Source: a bacterium (GTDB lineage Bacteria > Bdellovibrionota_C > UBA2361 > SZUA-149 > JAQTWB01). From it: a DNA stretch of 64,000 nucleotides. The notes under the pieces are model-generated. The model had not been told where the DNA came from and did not search any database. It saw nothing but the letters and a program-made list of their open reading frames with translations. The stretch spans positions 1 to 64,000 of the forward strand of contig JAQTWB010000005.1 in assembly GCA_028689495.1 (NCBI GenBank), written 5' to 3'. Below, one piece after another: positions 50,769 to 59,668 of the stretch (position 1 is its first letter; every line of letters begins with the position of its first letter). Position numbers and translations under genes: made by a program.

Positions 50769-52928
50769 TTAATCATTTGATTCCCCAGCTGTCGTCTCTG
50801 GAGGAGAGCAGCGATCGAAAAAATCGTAATAGTCGATGGCCTCAAGAATCCCGCCGGCATGGGCGCGACTTGCAAAGTAAATGTTATCTGCCTCCTTTAA
50901 CTGTGACAGTTCTTCCTGGTGGCGGTTTTCAACAACTACCGCCAGTGTATTGCCAAGCATCATGTCTTCGTCGGCGCCGGAGCCCCCCGCCGTGAGAATA
51001 TGGTCAAGGGCAACTCCCCAACGGGCAGCGAAATAGCGGAGTGCCAGTCCTTTTGAGGCTCTTATAGGCAGGATGTCAAGGAATTGCCCGAAGGAGAAGA
51101 TGACATTAACCGAAAGATCTTCACGGTGCAGGATGTGCTGAATCTCTTCCAGGGGTGGAGCGATGTCCGGATTAATGAAATAACTTATTTTGAAGCGCCC
51201 CTGCTTTTCTTTAGGCTGAAGCACGATGCCCGGAATGTCCGTCAATGCACGACGAACCAGTTGCGGAGTCCAGCCCTTTTCGATATGGCGGCGCCAGACA
51301 AGATCTTCATTCAACTGCGGTGCGTAATATATTTCTGTCCCAAGGCTGGTGATCAGCACATCTGGCTCTGGAATGCTGTTTTTTCGCATTACCTTCAGCG
51401 CTGAGCTCAGGTGGCGACCAGTGGCGATGCCAAAGTATATCTTTTTGCGATGGCTGCGGATTTGCCGCACAAGTTCCGGCAGTTCTTCGGTATTGCCCAG
51501 GAGGTTTTTATCGAGATCGGAAAATAGCGCCCGGTCATTTTTCGACGCCGGAGGTCGGCTGTCACTGCGGACGATTGGTGGTGCGGCAGATGCCAGCACG
51601 GGTTTGAGCATCTGCAGGTATTGCCTGGCGTGGGCCGACCAGGAATAAAATTGTGTTACACCTGCGATTCCAGAGGAGGAATACGAATTCCATTTGTTGT
51701 TGTCGGTAATGATCGCGTAGCAGGATTCGGCAATAGCTTCAGCATCAAGCGGATCTACCAGAATGCCGTTTTTGCAGTTGCCGATGATATCGCGCGGTCC
51801 CCCGTCTTCGGTCGCGACAATTGGCAGCCCGCAGGCTGCCGCTTCGATAAGAGTAAGGCCAAAGGGTTCGGTGAGGGCCGGGTTGACAAAGACACCGCGG
51901 CTAAGTGCGGCCAAACGGTATAGCGTAGAGATGTCTTCGGACTGATGATGTTTCGGGTAAGCGACTTTTCCGTAGAGGTCATAGAGGTCAATCAGCTGGA
52001 AAATTTCCTGTATAACTTCTTGTGAGCCAGTGTCCATTTCGTTGATATCGTCGCGATTTCCGGCGACCAGCACGAGATTCGCGACTTCCTGTAGTGCTGG
52101 TGACTCGCCAAAAGCACTAATCAGAGTCGAAAAGTTTTTACGGGCATCGGGCCGAGCAATCGCCAGGACGATTGGTTTTTCGGGTGATTGCAGGAAACGC
52201 GTTAGCTCCGCAGTAATATCGCTTTGCCATTCATTGCCGTCACTTGGGTAGAAGTGTTCGAGATTTGTCCCTGGTGCGATGACGTGCATTACTTGTGGCT
52301 GGTAAAAATCGTAGAGCTCGTATTGCTCCTCGATTTCCTGATGCGTGCTGGTAATAACGCGGACTGCTGAGGCCAGCGTAGTTTCTTCAGCTTCGATCCG
52401 CCGAGTCATATTGTATCGTTCTTCGATGAAATCGCGTTCCAGCCCAGCAGCAATCAGGCGCCTTCTTTTGACGCGACCGAGCGAGTGGCCGGTGTGAACC
52501 AGCGGAATGCCGAGGATGTGCGAGAGTTTGCTACCGACATAACCGGCATCCGCATAGTGGCTGTGCAGTAGATCGGGCAATCTGGATTGAGTTCTCAGGT
52601 ATTCGACGGCATTGTCGACATAACTGTCGAGATGATCCCAGAGCTGTTCTTTGGCGATATATTCATCAGGACCGGCGTCAAGTCTGACAATGCGCGATTT
52701 CTGGGAAATTATTTCTTCTTTTTCGCTGTATGCGCTGTCAAGATTCTCATCGACAATTCGTCGTGTCAGCAAATCAACCTTGGAAATGCCTTCAGTCTTT
52801 CCGAGAGCCTCGGCAAGTTCGATGACATATTTTATCTGGCCACCGGTATCGGGATCTCGGCCAAGCTCGGGATTGTGGGCCTTGATTAGCCCGTGGATGC
52901 TGATGAGGCAAATGTATAAATCGGACAT
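50769..52928 (-). CDS. sps: Sucrose-phosphate synthase with degenerate phosphatase domain
   Basis: Makes sucrose-6-phosphate from UDP-glucose (or another NDP-glucose) and fructose-6-phosphate. Residues about 1-455 are GT4 type: GLIKAHNPELGRDPDTGGQI (donor-site region), HSHYADAGYVGSKL, GTNLEHFYPS, and NPALTEPFGLTLIEAAACG. Residues about 475-715 form a HAD-like domain: LFSDLDKNLLG keeps DxD, but the GDxxND motif is AGGSGADED, lacking one Asp. Activity of this second domain is doubtful, and a separate intact spp follows. First gene of the operon. Confidence 0.93.
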   Translation of the reverse strand: MSDLYICLISIHGLIKAHNPELGRDPDTGGQIKYVIELAEALGKTEGISKVDLLTRRIVDENLDSAYSEKEEIISQKSRIVRLDAGPDEYIAKEQLWDHLDSYVDNAVEYLRTQSRLPDLLHSHYADAGYVGSKLSHILGIPLVHTGHSLGRVKRRRLIAAGLERDFIEERYNMTRRIEAEETTLASAVRVITSTHQEIEEQYELYDFYQPQVMHVIAPGTNLEHFYPSDGNEWQSDITAELTRFLQSPEKPIVLAIARPDARKNFSTLISAFGESPALQEVANLVLVAGNRDDINEMDTGSQEVIQEIFQLIDLYDLYGKVAYPKHHQSEDISTLYRLAALSRGVFVNPALTEPFGLTLIEAAACGLPIVATEDGGPRDIIGNCKNGILVDPLDAEAIAESCYAIITDNNKWNSYSSSGIAGVTQFYSWSAHARQYLQMLKPVLASAAPPIVRSDSRPPASKNDRALFSDLDKNLLGNTEELPELVRQIRSHRKKIYFGIATGRHLSSALKVMRKNSIPEPDVLITSLGTEIYYAPQLNEDLVWRRHIEKGWTPQLVRRALTDIPGIVLQPKEKQGRFKISYFINPDIAPPLEEIQHILHREDLSVNVIFSFGQFLDILPIRASKGLALRYFAARWGVALDHILTAGGSGADEDMMLGNTLAVVVENRHQEELSQLKEADNIYFASRAHAGGILEAIDYYDFFDRCSPPETTAGESND

Positions 52929-53214
52929 TTATCCGTAATTATTAGCGATCGATTTTATTTTGATTGCGTTGATTGCTTGTCAGCATACACGGCAGATCTC
53001 AAATTGCAACCCAAAAGTTTTGAGGCTAATTGGCGATAGACAAAAATTACCAACTTCTATTTGTTCTCCACAAATTTTATTGATTGAAGATGCTCCAAGA
53101 AATGCCGATTCAGTTCTGATGTTTTGTTTACAATTTAGCTATACCGGATGTTGTGAATAAGCCCATCGCGAGGTTGTGAAGTTTGTGCCTATAAAACGTG
53201 GTTGTCTTGTCTGG

Positions 53215-53934
53215 TCAAGTATAACTTGGACTATTAGCTTCCTCGGGTGCTTGATATGGTAACTCGGAGATCTCACCTGACTTCATGCAGAGGTGCCGAG
53301 TAATGATACTGGAAAGGTCTTCCGGTTGGTGCGAGACTGCGATCATTGTTATGTTCGTAGGCAGTGTGCTCAGAAGTGTCCTTATTTTTACAATCGATGT
53401 CTTGTCGAGGTTTGCGGTTATCTCGTCGAGAAGTAATATTTCTGGTTTGAGTGCGAGCGTGCGGATAATTGAGAGCCTTCTTTTTTCGCCTCCAGATAGT
53501 GTTTCGGCCAGATCATTCTGTTTGTGGAGGAGGCTGGCCTGGTCAATAAGTTTCATCGCCCGACGATTGGCTTCTTTTTTCGAGAGGCCTATCACATAGT
53601 GAAGTGGAACCGATATATTTTCTTTTGTGCTCAAATGAGGCCATACGGCATCTTGTTGCATAACGAAACCGAGAATACGTTGCTGGTAAAATACGTTCTT
53701 GATGTGCGTGGTGCAGTTTGGGCTGAATGAGTTGTTACCTATGCGAATAACTCCATTTTCGTATGACTCCAGCTGGCTGATACAGCGAAGTAACGTTGAT
53801 TTGCCACTTCCGTTGTTCCCTGAAATGAGGATACGCTCACCAGTATTGACCTCCAGTGTGATGTGATTCAGCACAGCGAATTTTTTGTATCTCTTGCATA
53901 GGTCTCTGATGGAGATGCAGACTGTTTGATTCAT
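53215..53934 (-). CDS. ABC transporter ATPase (polar amino acid type)
   Basis: Walker A SGNNGSGKSTLLR (about residue 40), signature LSGGEKRRLSIIRTL (about 145), Walker B ILLLDEITANLD and switch His in AVSHQPED. It pairs with the permease at 53957 and binding protein at 54621. The gap 52929-53214 on the sucrose side has no gene; I see no strong promoter there. Confidence 0.92.
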   Translation of the reverse strand: MNQTVCISIRDLCKRYKKFAVLNHITLEVNTGERILISGNNGSGKSTLLRCISQLESYENGVIRIGNNSFSPNCTTHIKNVFYQQRILGFVMQQDAVWPHLSTKENISVPLHYVIGLSKKEANRRAMKLIDQASLLHKQNDLAETLSGGEKRRLSIIRTLALKPEILLLDEITANLDKTSIVKIRTLLSTLPTNITMIAVSHQPEDLSSIITRHLCMKSGEISELPYQAPEEANSPSYT

Positions 53935-53956
53935 AGATTCGCTCGTTGTTTGTAAT

Positions 53957-54616
53957 TCACAATCCAGTTGTCAGTAGCTTGGGAATGAATCGTGCCAGCG
54001 CAAAAATGAGTGCTTCGGATAAGAAGACCACTATAATGTATATACAAGCAATCCCGGTATATATCTCCAGAGGCATGAATGTTTCGGAAATAATCGTATT
54101 ACCTGTATGCATCAGTTCGTTAAGGCCGATGATGCTTGTCAGCGATGTTAGTTTAATAACAGTTATGAACCATGAGCTGATGTCCGAGATGGAGTTACGG
54201 ATTACTTGAGGAAATATTACGATCAACAGGATCGTTTGTTTGTTGAAGCCAAGAATTTTTGCCGAATCATATTGTGATGCCGGAACGCTGTTAATGCCAC
54301 TACGGATGGCGTCCGCGAGGAAAGGTGCAATGTTTAATGTGAGAGCGATAACGGAGGAGCTAAATGCAGTTAGCTGGAATATGGAGTTAGACGGTATTGC
54401 GTAATGAAGCCAGATGAGCAGTGCCAGTGGAGGGATAGATTTAAACAATTTCACATAACACTTTATAACGCCTTTTGTCACCACTCCGCCTTCTAGGTCT
54501 GCAGCCACTAATAAGCAGGCGAGTGCCGTTCCTAGTGTGCAGATAGTGATACTGAGAGCTGCGGTCGTAAACAGGCCTTTCAGCAATGCGGGAAGGGAAA
54601 TGACAAGAGTTCCCAT
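53957..54616 (-). CDS. ABC transporter permease (HisM/GlnP type)
   Basis: Five transmembrane segments, with the coupling loop around ASQYDSAKILGFNKQTILLI and VIFPQVIRNSISDISSWF, typical of polar amino-acid permeases. The ATG at 54616 has AGGAGTAACCAA before it; the longer frame to 54679 lacks that. Located four bases after the binding-protein gene. Only one permease gene is present, so it may form a homodimer. Confidence 0.88.
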   Translation of the reverse strand: MGTLVISLPALLKGLFTTAALSITICTLGTALACLLVAADLEGGVVTKGVIKCYVKLFKSIPPLALLIWLHYAIPSNSIFQLTAFSSSVIALTLNIAPFLADAIRSGINSVPASQYDSAKILGFNKQTILLIVIFPQVIRNSISDISSWFITVIKLTSLTSIIGLNELMHTGNTIISETFMPLEIYTGIACIYIIVVFLSEALIFALARFIPKLLTTGL

Positions 54617-54620
54617 TTGG

Positions 54621-55454
54621 TTACTCCTGCGCAAAGGTAGTTGTTTTGTGGAGCCAGTGAGCTTTGTACTTTTTTTCAAGTTCGATAAGGCGTCCAGATG
54701 TTTTCATCACTTCGAGGGCATTCTCAATAAAGTTGAGAAGTGAGACGTCGTTCTGTCTGACGGCCCATGCGACCGCATTTAGGTTTAGGGGTGGGCTTTG
54801 AAATTTGATTTCGACATTGTCGTGATGTTCCGCAAACCGTTTCACGTTCCAGGAGTCGCTTATCGCCATGTCAGCTCTTCCGTTCTGCACCTCAAGGTAG
54901 ATACGGGACAGGTCTCCCCCTTCAACTTCCAGGACATTAAGATTCGCCTTTGGTAGAAATTTCTTTGCATATTCGTGTCCAGACTCACCCAACGCAACTG
55001 CGATTGTGACGGCTGGATCGTTTGCTTCTGATATTTTCTGAAAACGCAATTCCTGCTTTCTTACCAGAGCGCTGTCGCCAAGATAGAGAAGCGGTTCTGT
55101 AAATGCGACAGCAAAGGCCCTTGATGTTTTAATGAAATAGCCAGTAGCAACCAGGTCGCAGATCCCTGATTGCAGCGCTAGAGCGGCGGTGCCCCATGAT
55201 TGTTCGTGGTAGCGTGGATAGACATGATTCTCTGAGAGGATCTCTTCCAGAGTTTCGATCATATGTCCTTTTAGCTTTCCGGTTGTGCTGTCCTTAATAA
55301 CCATTGGAGGCATTGTGACATAGCAGACTTCAATGCGTTTTTCGCGTTTGATCTTCTCCAGAGTGTCGGCATGCTCTCGTTGTGATGGCGAGCAGCCAGT
55401 TGGGGCTAATAAGAAAAGGGTCGTTGCAACTAATTTTTGGGCTAATGATTTCAT
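54621..55454 (-). CDS. Extracellular solute-binding protein, family 3
   Basis: A signal sequence ending FLLAPTGCSPS suggests a lipoprotein, though the -3 residue is unusual. The mature protein has IEVCYVTMPPMVIKDSTTGKL and LKGHMIETLEEIL near the start, VATGYFIKTSRAFAVAFTEP, and a C-terminal half with ADMAISDSW. It fits amino-acid or small-molecule binding proteins. The start at 55454 trims the longer frame to 55529. The ligand is not readable. Confidence 0.85.
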   Translation of the reverse strand: MKSLAQKLVATTLFLLAPTGCSPSQREHADTLEKIKREKRIEVCYVTMPPMVIKDSTTGKLKGHMIETLEEILSENHVYPRYHEQSWGTAALALQSGICDLVATGYFIKTSRAFAVAFTEPLLYLGDSALVRKQELRFQKISEANDPAVTIAVALGESGHEYAKKFLPKANLNVLEVEGGDLSRIYLEVQNGRADMAISDSWNVKRFAEHHDNVEIKFQSPPLNLNAVAWAVRQNDVSLLNFIENALEVMKTSGRLIELEKKYKAHWLHKTTTFAQE

Positions 55455-55651
55455 GTCCGGATTTATCCTGGTTTTACTGAGCCGGTTGATCTGTTCGGGT
55501 GGAGCGATCTTCCTTCTTAGCTGCCCCACAGAGAGGAGGTTTCAGTGTTCTCTTGTGATAAATATCTTATTGATATAGGAATCATTGTCCATGCTGACCG
55601 ACGAGACTGTGAGCAGTGTCGGGAAATTGTATAGTTTTTAGTTAGTTAGGT

Positions 55652-55671
55652 GTTGACGATGAATCGACAAC
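55652..55671 (+). promoter_or_regulatory. Imperfect palindrome just upstream of TrmB regulator 2
   Basis: GTTGACGAT-GA-ATCGACAAC pairs at 8 of 9 positions. It ends eight bases before the ATG of the TrmB-like gene, so it may be an autoregulatory operator. The core partially recalls the GTCGAC sites near 46000. Confidence 0.45.
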
Positions 55672-55678
55672 GGATGAG

Positions 55679-56449
55679 ATGATCACTGAATATTTCCACC
55701 GACTTGGGTTTCACGAGAATGAAACACATGTTTATTTGGCTCTACTTGAGGTCGGGGAGGCGACAGCGAGAGATCTTTGTCGCTCAACTTCCATTGCTCG
55801 GACGACCGTTTACTCAATCCTCTCCGGGTTAGTTGAAAAAGGTTTAGTCTCGACCAACGTCTCCGGGACAGTGACCAGGTATGTGGCCAGCGGTCCTGCT
55901 GCTTTGCCGCAACTAATGGAGAGAGAGCAGGTGGAGGCATCTGGGCGTGTCGCGATATCAAAGCAGCTTGGAGCGCTTCTTGAGCCTTACTTTGCGTCTT
56001 TTAATCTTCAGGTACCAAAACTGAGTTTTTTTAATTCCGAGGCAAACGTCCGGCAGATGCTTGTCGAACGCCTTCCAGATTGGGAAGAGGCGATGAAAGC
56101 AGCAGACGGAGTGTTGTGGGGGTACCAAGATTATTCGTTTGTTGAACATTACAGTGAGTGGCTTGAATACCATTGGAAGCGAAAGGACGATTACTACCCA
56201 GAGATGAAAATCCAACTATTTTCAAACATTGTCGGCCCTGAGGAGAAGTTGACAGGTAGAGTGCTAAATCGAACGATACGCCAGCTACCCACAGGGTTTC
56301 GGTTTAGCAGTACCCTTTGGATAATGGGAGATAGAATTGTGACAATTCGCACTGACAAGCGGCCTCATTATGCCTTTCAGATCAGCGATGATGCATTTGC
56401 AGCCAATTTGCGGGAGGTTTTTCGGCTATTATGGATGTTGACGAGCTGA
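55679..56449 (+). CDS. TrmB-family transcriptional regulator 2
   Basis: N-terminal wHTH: FHRLGFHENETHVYLALLEV, then TSIARTTVYSILSGLVEKGL (recognition helix, about residues 40-60), and a C-terminal ligand-binding part (about 110-255) with VLWGYQDYSFVEHYSEWLEY and VTIRTDKRPHYAFQISDDAF. Similar in layout to the regulator at 46176 but with clear sequence differences, so they are old paralogues, not recent copies. Divergent from the second ABC operon. Its effector is unknown. Confidence 0.87.
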   Translation: MITEYFHRLGFHENETHVYLALLEVGEATARDLCRSTSIARTTVYSILSGLVEKGLVSTNVSGTVTRYVASGPAALPQLMEREQVEASGRVAISKQLGALLEPYFASFNLQVPKLSFFNSEANVRQMLVERLPDWEEAMKAADGVLWGYQDYSFVEHYSEWLEYHWKRKDDYYPEMKIQLFSNIVGPEEKLTGRVLNRTIRQLPTGFRFSSTLWIMGDRIVTIRTDKRPHYAFQISDDAFAANLREVFRLLWMLTS

Positions 56450-56479
56450 GATAGTAGTTTTTACCTCTATTCTACATCC

Positions 56480-56512
56480 CTGGTGAAATGATAATTCGCA
56501 ATATTCCCATTT
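56480..56512. repeat. Dispersed intergenic repeat (family with 20874 and 31884)
   Basis: TGGTGAAATGATAATTCGCA then ATATTCCCATTT resembles 31884-31915 (about 28 of 33). It lies in the 224-base gap before the methyltransferase-like gene, where I see no gene. Confidence 0.5.
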
Positions 56513-56673
56513 CCCGCAGGAATTTGGCTAGCGTAGCTCGCTCAATGCAGGGTCTCATACCGGACTCAGCCGCTTGGGTCATTGGTCTGTCTGCGGCTTA
56601 TTAGCCTTAAGCAAAGTCGTCCCATATACCGATATGTAATCAGGTAATATCACCGAGGTTTGAGGTATAGCTC

Positions 56674-57462
56674 ATGCGCCGATTACATTTGTGGGAATTT
56701 TGTGACCAGTCCTGGGTAAGTGGTCCGTTGCGCGAGAGCTTTATGGCTGTCCTGAATACGGTGCTGCCGCTGACCCGGATCTATCGCGGCATGGAGAAGG
56801 ATTACGCAGACTTCGCCAAGCGACTTGGAACTGACAAGATTCTCGACATCGCCTCAGGTTCTGCCGGACCAACGGATAACCTTCTTCGCGATGCGCGAAG
56901 ATCGGGTTTGAATTTGCCGAAGATTGTCGTCTCAGACCTGTTTCCTCAACCGGAGCGATGGCAGCAACTGAAAACAGAATTTGGTGAAGAAGCTTTCGCT
57001 TACATCGAATCGCCGTTTTCGTTTGCTGATGCCGCTCGCGGTGAGTTTCCCGCGGTTAGTATTATAACGGCACTTCATCATCTGCGACCCGAGGATGCTG
57101 CGGAATTGCTGCAAGATATGGTGAGAAACGGCAAGAGCATTTTTATTGCCGAGCCTTACCCGCGCAGTGGTTGGGACCTGTTTCGCGTGTTCTTGCCGCT
57201 CGCTCTACCCCTTGCTTTTTTTGTGCCTTTTCTGAGGCCGATGTCCTTCGCCGCAAAACTCTGTTGTTTCTCCGGTATCACGCCATTCATGATTTACATT
57301 GATGGTCTGGTCAGTGTTTGCCGGATTTATAATATTGACGAAATCAGTGCGATGCTGACGCCGGAGCTTAGCGAGAAGGTGATAATTTCAGCGCAATATT
57401 ATCCGGCAATCGACGGCATTATTGGTGGAAAATCATTTTCGATTAGCATTGTGCAGAAGTAA
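56674..57462 (+). CDS. SAM-dependent methyltransferase-like protein
   Basis: Residues about 52-70 read DKILDIASGSAGPTDNLLRD, a class I methyltransferase motif I (the E/DxGxG-like loop, here DIASGSAGP). SDLFPQP (about 90) and ITALHHLRPEDAAELLQDM (motif IV, about 130) follow. The C-terminal part has two hydrophobic stretches (FRVFLPLALPLAFFVPFL and AKLCCFSGITPFMIYI), unusual for a soluble enzyme and suggestive of membrane association. Start ATG at 56674 follows GAGG. Substrate unknown. Confidence 0.75.
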   Translation: MRRLHLWEFCDQSWVSGPLRESFMAVLNTVLPLTRIYRGMEKDYADFAKRLGTDKILDIASGSAGPTDNLLRDARRSGLNLPKIVVSDLFPQPERWQQLKTEFGEEAFAYIESPFSFADAARGEFPAVSIITALHHLRPEDAAELLQDMVRNGKSIFIAEPYPRSGWDLFRVFLPLALPLAFFVPFLRPMSFAAKLCCFSGITPFMIYIDGLVSVCRIYNIDEISAMLTPELSEKVIISAQYYPAIDGIIGGKSFSISIVQK

Positions 57463-57471
57463 GGCCACCCA

Positions 57472-58791
57472 TCAGACCATAAATGACGGTTGTCCCGTCG
57501 CTTCCAGCACCCGGTTCCAGGTGTGACCATCGGGGTCGAGTTGTTTGCGTTTCCCGGCGATGAGGGGCAGAGGAACGTGGACGAAGTGGCCGTTCCAGTG
57601 TCCGATAACGAGGTTTGTTTTTCCAGCCATTCCGGCATGGGTGGCGTGCTGACCGAGAACCATACAGAACTCTGAATCGAAGGCATTCGCCGGCAGGCTG
57701 CGAATCAGATAACTGGGGTCGATATATTTTAGGCCGACAGGGATGTTTTGTTCCTGGAAGTACTTTTTAATGCAGTGGCAGAGATAGATACCAATATCGT
57801 TGAAAATAATATTGCCAGAGGCATCGGCTTTTTGTTTCATCGAGAAGAACTCCTGTCCGGCGCCTTCGGCGATGACGATTACTGCGTGGTGGCTTTTCTC
57901 CAGCCTCCTTTGCAGATGTTTCAGTAGTCCGTTCTGACCTTCCAGAGAAAAGGGCACCTCGGGGATAAGGCAGAAATCAACATCGGAGTGGGCGAGGCTA
58001 GCATGAGCGGCAATGAACCCCGATTCTCGTCCCATTAGCCGGACAACGCCGACACCGTTCCAAACGCATGATGCTTCGACATGGGCAGCGGTTATCGCCC
58101 CCCAGGCCTCATCGACTGCTGTGGTAAAGCCAAATGTTCTTTCGACCCAGAGCAGGTCGTTGTCGATGGTTTTGGGAATGCCGATGACGGCGATATCGAG
58201 GTTTTGTCGGATAATTTCCTGTCCGAGACGGTAAGCGCCGCTCAACGTGCCATCTCCACCAATTGTAAAGAGAATTTTTACCCCATAGTGTTTAAGCACA
58301 GAAATCATTTCTTCCGGTTCGCGCGGGCCGCGCGAGGTGCAAAGAATACTGCCACCTTCTTCGTGTATGCCGTCGACGAATTCCGGCGTAAGCAAGTATG
58401 GCTCGTGACGGTCGTTGGAGATCCCCTGGTAGCCATAGCGAAAGCCGTAAATGTTCCTCACCCCGTAGCTTCGACTTAATGTCAAGGTGATTGAGCGGAT
58501 AACATCGTTAATTCCCGGGCACAGTCCACCGCAGCTGACGATTCCGCAGTTAATTTCTTCAGGGTTGAAATATATTTTCTCCCGTGGCCCGGCTTGTTCG
58601 AAACTTAGTGGGGCTACCCCGGACTTGCAGATTGAGAAAATTTTCTCGGCACTATTTTCAATCAGAACACGCGAATTCTCTGGCACGAAAAAGCCAATAC
58701 GGTTTGAGATCGGCGATTTATGGCTGGGCTCGCCGAGGCTGTCGCTGTTGAAATCTGCCGGTCCAAATTGGTGGCTAGCATGGTTAGTCAT
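57472..58791 (-). CDS. 6-phosphofructokinase, ATP-type (group X)
   Basis: Phosphorylates fructose-6-phosphate. GIVSCGGLCPGINDVIRS is the phosphate-donor loop, LFTIGGDGTLSGAYRL has Gly in place of the Asp that marks PPi-dependent enzymes, and GIPKTIDNDLLWVERTFGF has the Lys seen in plant-like group X enzymes, which together suggest ATP dependence. LMGRESGFIA is the sugar-phosphate region. Length 439 aa fits that group. Seven bases downstream of the IMPase-family gene in the same operon. Confidence 0.9.
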   Translation of the reverse strand: MTNHASHQFGPADFNSDSLGEPSHKSPISNRIGFFVPENSRVLIENSAEKIFSICKSGVAPLSFEQAGPREKIYFNPEEINCGIVSCGGLCPGINDVIRSITLTLSRSYGVRNIYGFRYGYQGISNDRHEPYLLTPEFVDGIHEEGGSILCTSRGPREPEEMISVLKHYGVKILFTIGGDGTLSGAYRLGQEIIRQNLDIAVIGIPKTIDNDLLWVERTFGFTTAVDEAWGAITAAHVEASCVWNGVGVVRLMGRESGFIAAHASLAHSDVDFCLIPEVPFSLEGQNGLLKHLQRRLEKSHHAVIVIAEGAGQEFFSMKQKADASGNIIFNDIGIYLCHCIKKYFQEQNIPVGLKYIDPSYLIRSLPANAFDSEFCMVLGQHATHAGMAGKTNLVIGHWNGHFVHVPLPLIAGKRKQLDPDGHTWNRVLEATGQPSFMV

Positions 58792-58798
58792 TGGTCAT

Positions 58799-59668
58799 TC
58801 ACTTATCGTTTAAGGATGGTTGCCTGTAGAGAATCATGTTTTGTATTCGCTGAAAGTCCTGAGATTGGCATACGATATAGTAGTCGTGTATGCGCCAGTT
58901 TCTGTTTTTCGGGTTGCCCTGAAACTTCTCAACTGAAAACTCTTGCAGGATGTCACCGGTTCGCAGGTTGTGGAGCTCCATCCCGGCCCGTTTGACTAAC
59001 GGCCAGGCGCCGGCCAGATCCCAAAGGTTGGCATAGAACAGTCCACCAATCGCTCGTCCGGCGAGTGGCCAGCACAATGCGGCAACGGCACTGCCGGGAA
59101 GAATCAGACTATGGGAAGAACTTTGCCATTTCAGTTCACCAAGGAACGGGTCGAGCCCGATAAAAACAGGATTTGTCCGGGAGAGTGAAGCAAATGTGGC
59201 GATTTTGCGGTGACTTTCGTTGACTGTAAAGGCCTCGCTGATCAGGAACCCCTCATCTCCATCGTCGTAGAACAATTCGCGCAGTGCTGGAAAGTAGACA
59301 GCCCCGAGCCAGGGCTTGCAATCTTTCAGGATGCCAATCGAGATGCCGTATTGGAAATGTCCGGCGCTATAGACTGTAGTGCCGTCAATCGGATCGACGA
59401 CCCAGAGATACTTCGCCCGCGTAATTTCCGGGCTTACCAGCAGCTCATCAAGATTTGCTTGTTCTTCGTCTACTAAAAGATGCTCCGCCGAGGTTAAAAC
59501 ATTCCGCAGTTTATGGTTGAGTAACTCGGATATTTCCTTATCGGCCTCGGTGACTCGGGAGCCATCGCTTTTGTAGGTTACGCAATGGCCATATTGTCGC
59601 CTGCGGGCGATTTCTCCCGCTTCGCGGCAGAAGTCTAAAATAACTGTGCAGGCATCGGACTGATTCAA
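58799..59668 (-). CDS. Inositol-monophosphatase-family phosphatase (CysQ-like)
   Basis: Metal-dependent phosphatase of the IMPase fold. The LWVVDPIDGTTVYSAG motif (DPIDGT, about residue 90) binds the metals, and the region DLAGAWPLVKRAGME near the C-terminus is the second conserved block. Substrate may be PAP, an inositol phosphate or a fructose-1,6-bisphosphate; the adjacent phosphofructokinase makes the last plausible but unproven. The start overlaps the bshA stop (ATGA). Confidence 0.88.
   Translation of the reverse strand: MNQSDACTVILDFCREAGEIARRRQYGHCVTYKSDGSRVTEADKEISELLNHKLRNVLTSAEHLLVDEEQANLDELLVSPEITRAKYLWVVDPIDGTTVYSAGHFQYGISIGILKDCKPWLGAVYFPALRELFYDDGDEGFLISEAFTVNESHRKIATFASLSRTNPVFIGLDPFLGELKWQSSSHSLILPGSAVAALCWPLAGRAIGGLFYANLWDLAGAWPLVKRAGMELHNLRTGDILQEFSVEKFQGNPKNRNWRIHDYYIVCQSQDFQRIQNMILYRQPSLNDK

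Noticed and set aside
50769-51500. A bifunctional active sucrose synthase/phosphatase
   Set aside because: The second domain lacks one Asp of the GDxxND motif and an intact spp follows, so I do not call it bifunctional.
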